Source of the DNA: an uncultured Porphyromonadaceae bacterium
GTDB taxonomy: Bacteria; Bacteroidota; Bacteroidia; Bacteroidales; Muribaculaceae
Direction of reading: 5' to 3'
DNA length: 7,222 nt
Assembly (NCBI GenBank): GCA_902494595.1
Contig: CABUTY010000059.1
Coordinates: 1 to 7,222 of the forward strand
The position numbers and the translations under genes were made by a program. Of the stretch, positions 6,969-7,222 are shown piece by piece (position 1 is the first letter of the stretch; each line of letters begins with the position of its first letter). The notes beneath the pieces were generated by a model. The model saw only the letters and a list, made by a program, of their open reading frames with translations. It did not search any database and was not told the origin of the DNA.

Positions 6969-7222
6969 CTACAATAGACTCATCGGACAGGAGTCGTCCA
7001 GCAAGGCTATTTTTGAGGCAAGGGCATTCATAGCCATAGCCTCGGCACGCGTCACCACAGCCCTCCGCAACTTATCGGGCCATGGCGCAAGTAGCAGCAG
7101 ACGTCCGCAACAACAGAGGTCAAATTCTTTGCCGCAAGGTTTGAAGCGCTCTTCGAAACCTTCGTTGCGTATGATTATCAGTCGGCCCCCAGCTTCTATC
7201 GCCTTGTCGCGGATGGCCTTCA
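6969..7222 (-). CDS. C-terminal fragment of a convergent gene; possible SLOG/DprA-like protein
   Basis: This frame runs leftward from the window edge for 83 complete codons to a TAG at 6971-6969; its start is outside the window. The readable C-terminus contains GGRLIIIRNEGF, FKPCGKEFDLCCCGRLLLL and LAPWPDKLRRAV, and ends IALLDDSCPMSLL. The pattern of a hydrophobic strand (RLIIIRN), then GRLLLLAP, then a short charged helix with AMAMNALASKIA, recalls the end of Rossmann-like SLOG/DprA-type proteins found in Bacteroidales. That is family-level recollection and should be held loosely. The composition is protein-like, unlike the Ser/Arg/Gln-rich opposite-strand frame over the same bases. Three consecutive cysteines in DLCCCGR are unusual. 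The gene converges on the permease gene, with 29 bp between the two stop codons and no clear terminator hairpin there. Confidence 0.7.
   Translation of the reverse strand, partial: KAIRDKAIEAGGRLIIIRNEGFEERFKPCGKEFDLCCCGRLLLLAPWPDKLRRAVVTRAEAMAMNALASKIALLDDSCPMSLL

Noticed and set aside
6940..6995. Possible bidirectional terminator between the convergent genes
   Set aside because: Only an 8-bp palindrome ATGCGCAT (6961-6968) and a 5-bp stem (GACTC/GAGTC, about 6977-6995) are present. Neither has a T-run on either strand.
6940..7222. Open plus-strand frame continuing in phase after the permease TGA, suggesting stop read-through or a small downstream gene from the ATG at 6961
   Set aside because: The frame is wobble-aligned with the protein-like minus-strand gene, a typical place for shadows. 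Its translation is Ser/Arg/Gln-rich without motifs, and the permease already has a complete C-terminus.

Overview
The window looks like a chromosomal segment of a Bacteroidota member, most likely order Bacteroidales. Three things suggest this. Two promoter-like sites match the Bacteroidota -7 consensus TAnnTTTG, Shine-Dalgarno sequences are absent or weak, and the protein sequences read like Bacteroidales versions of their families, especially the long LptF/LptG-type permease. The coding DNA is fairly rich in G and C at third codon positions. That fits Muribaculaceae-like gut lineages, but the family-level placement is inference from memory.

Layout. Bases 1-288 hold no convincing gene. They carry a three-unit tandem repeat of about 65 bp built from a nested TTCTCCCG motif, then a Bacteroidota-type promoter just upstream of pta. 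Bases 289-5044 hold four same-strand genes that are almost certainly co-transcribed: pta (phosphate acetyltransferase), ackA (acetate kinase), lgt (prolipoprotein diacylglyceryl transferase) and a large polytopic membrane protein resembling GT-C glycosyltransferases. The gaps between them are 2 bp, 1 bp and a 32-bp overlap. Bases 5045-5088 hold a well-formed second promoter placed so close to the next start codon that the transcript would be leaderless or nearly so. Bases 5089-6939 encode an LptF/LptG-family lipopolysaccharide-export permease with a large central insert and a C-terminal extension. From 6969 to the right edge, on the minus strand, lies the C-terminal part of a convergent gene whose start is outside the window. 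It may be a SLOG/DprA-like protein, at low confidence.

How the genes work together. Pta and AckA convert acetyl-CoA via acetyl phosphate to acetate with ATP synthesis, the standard acetate branch of fermentation. The next three genes serve the envelope: lipoprotein lipidation (Lgt), probable transfer of a sugar from a lipid carrier (the GT-C-like protein) and LPS transport (LptF/G). The core functions are well known. I see no strong evidence for a new defence, mobile or biosynthetic system. The least explained items are the upstream repeat array, the GT-C-like protein, the possible leaderless promoter and the edge gene.
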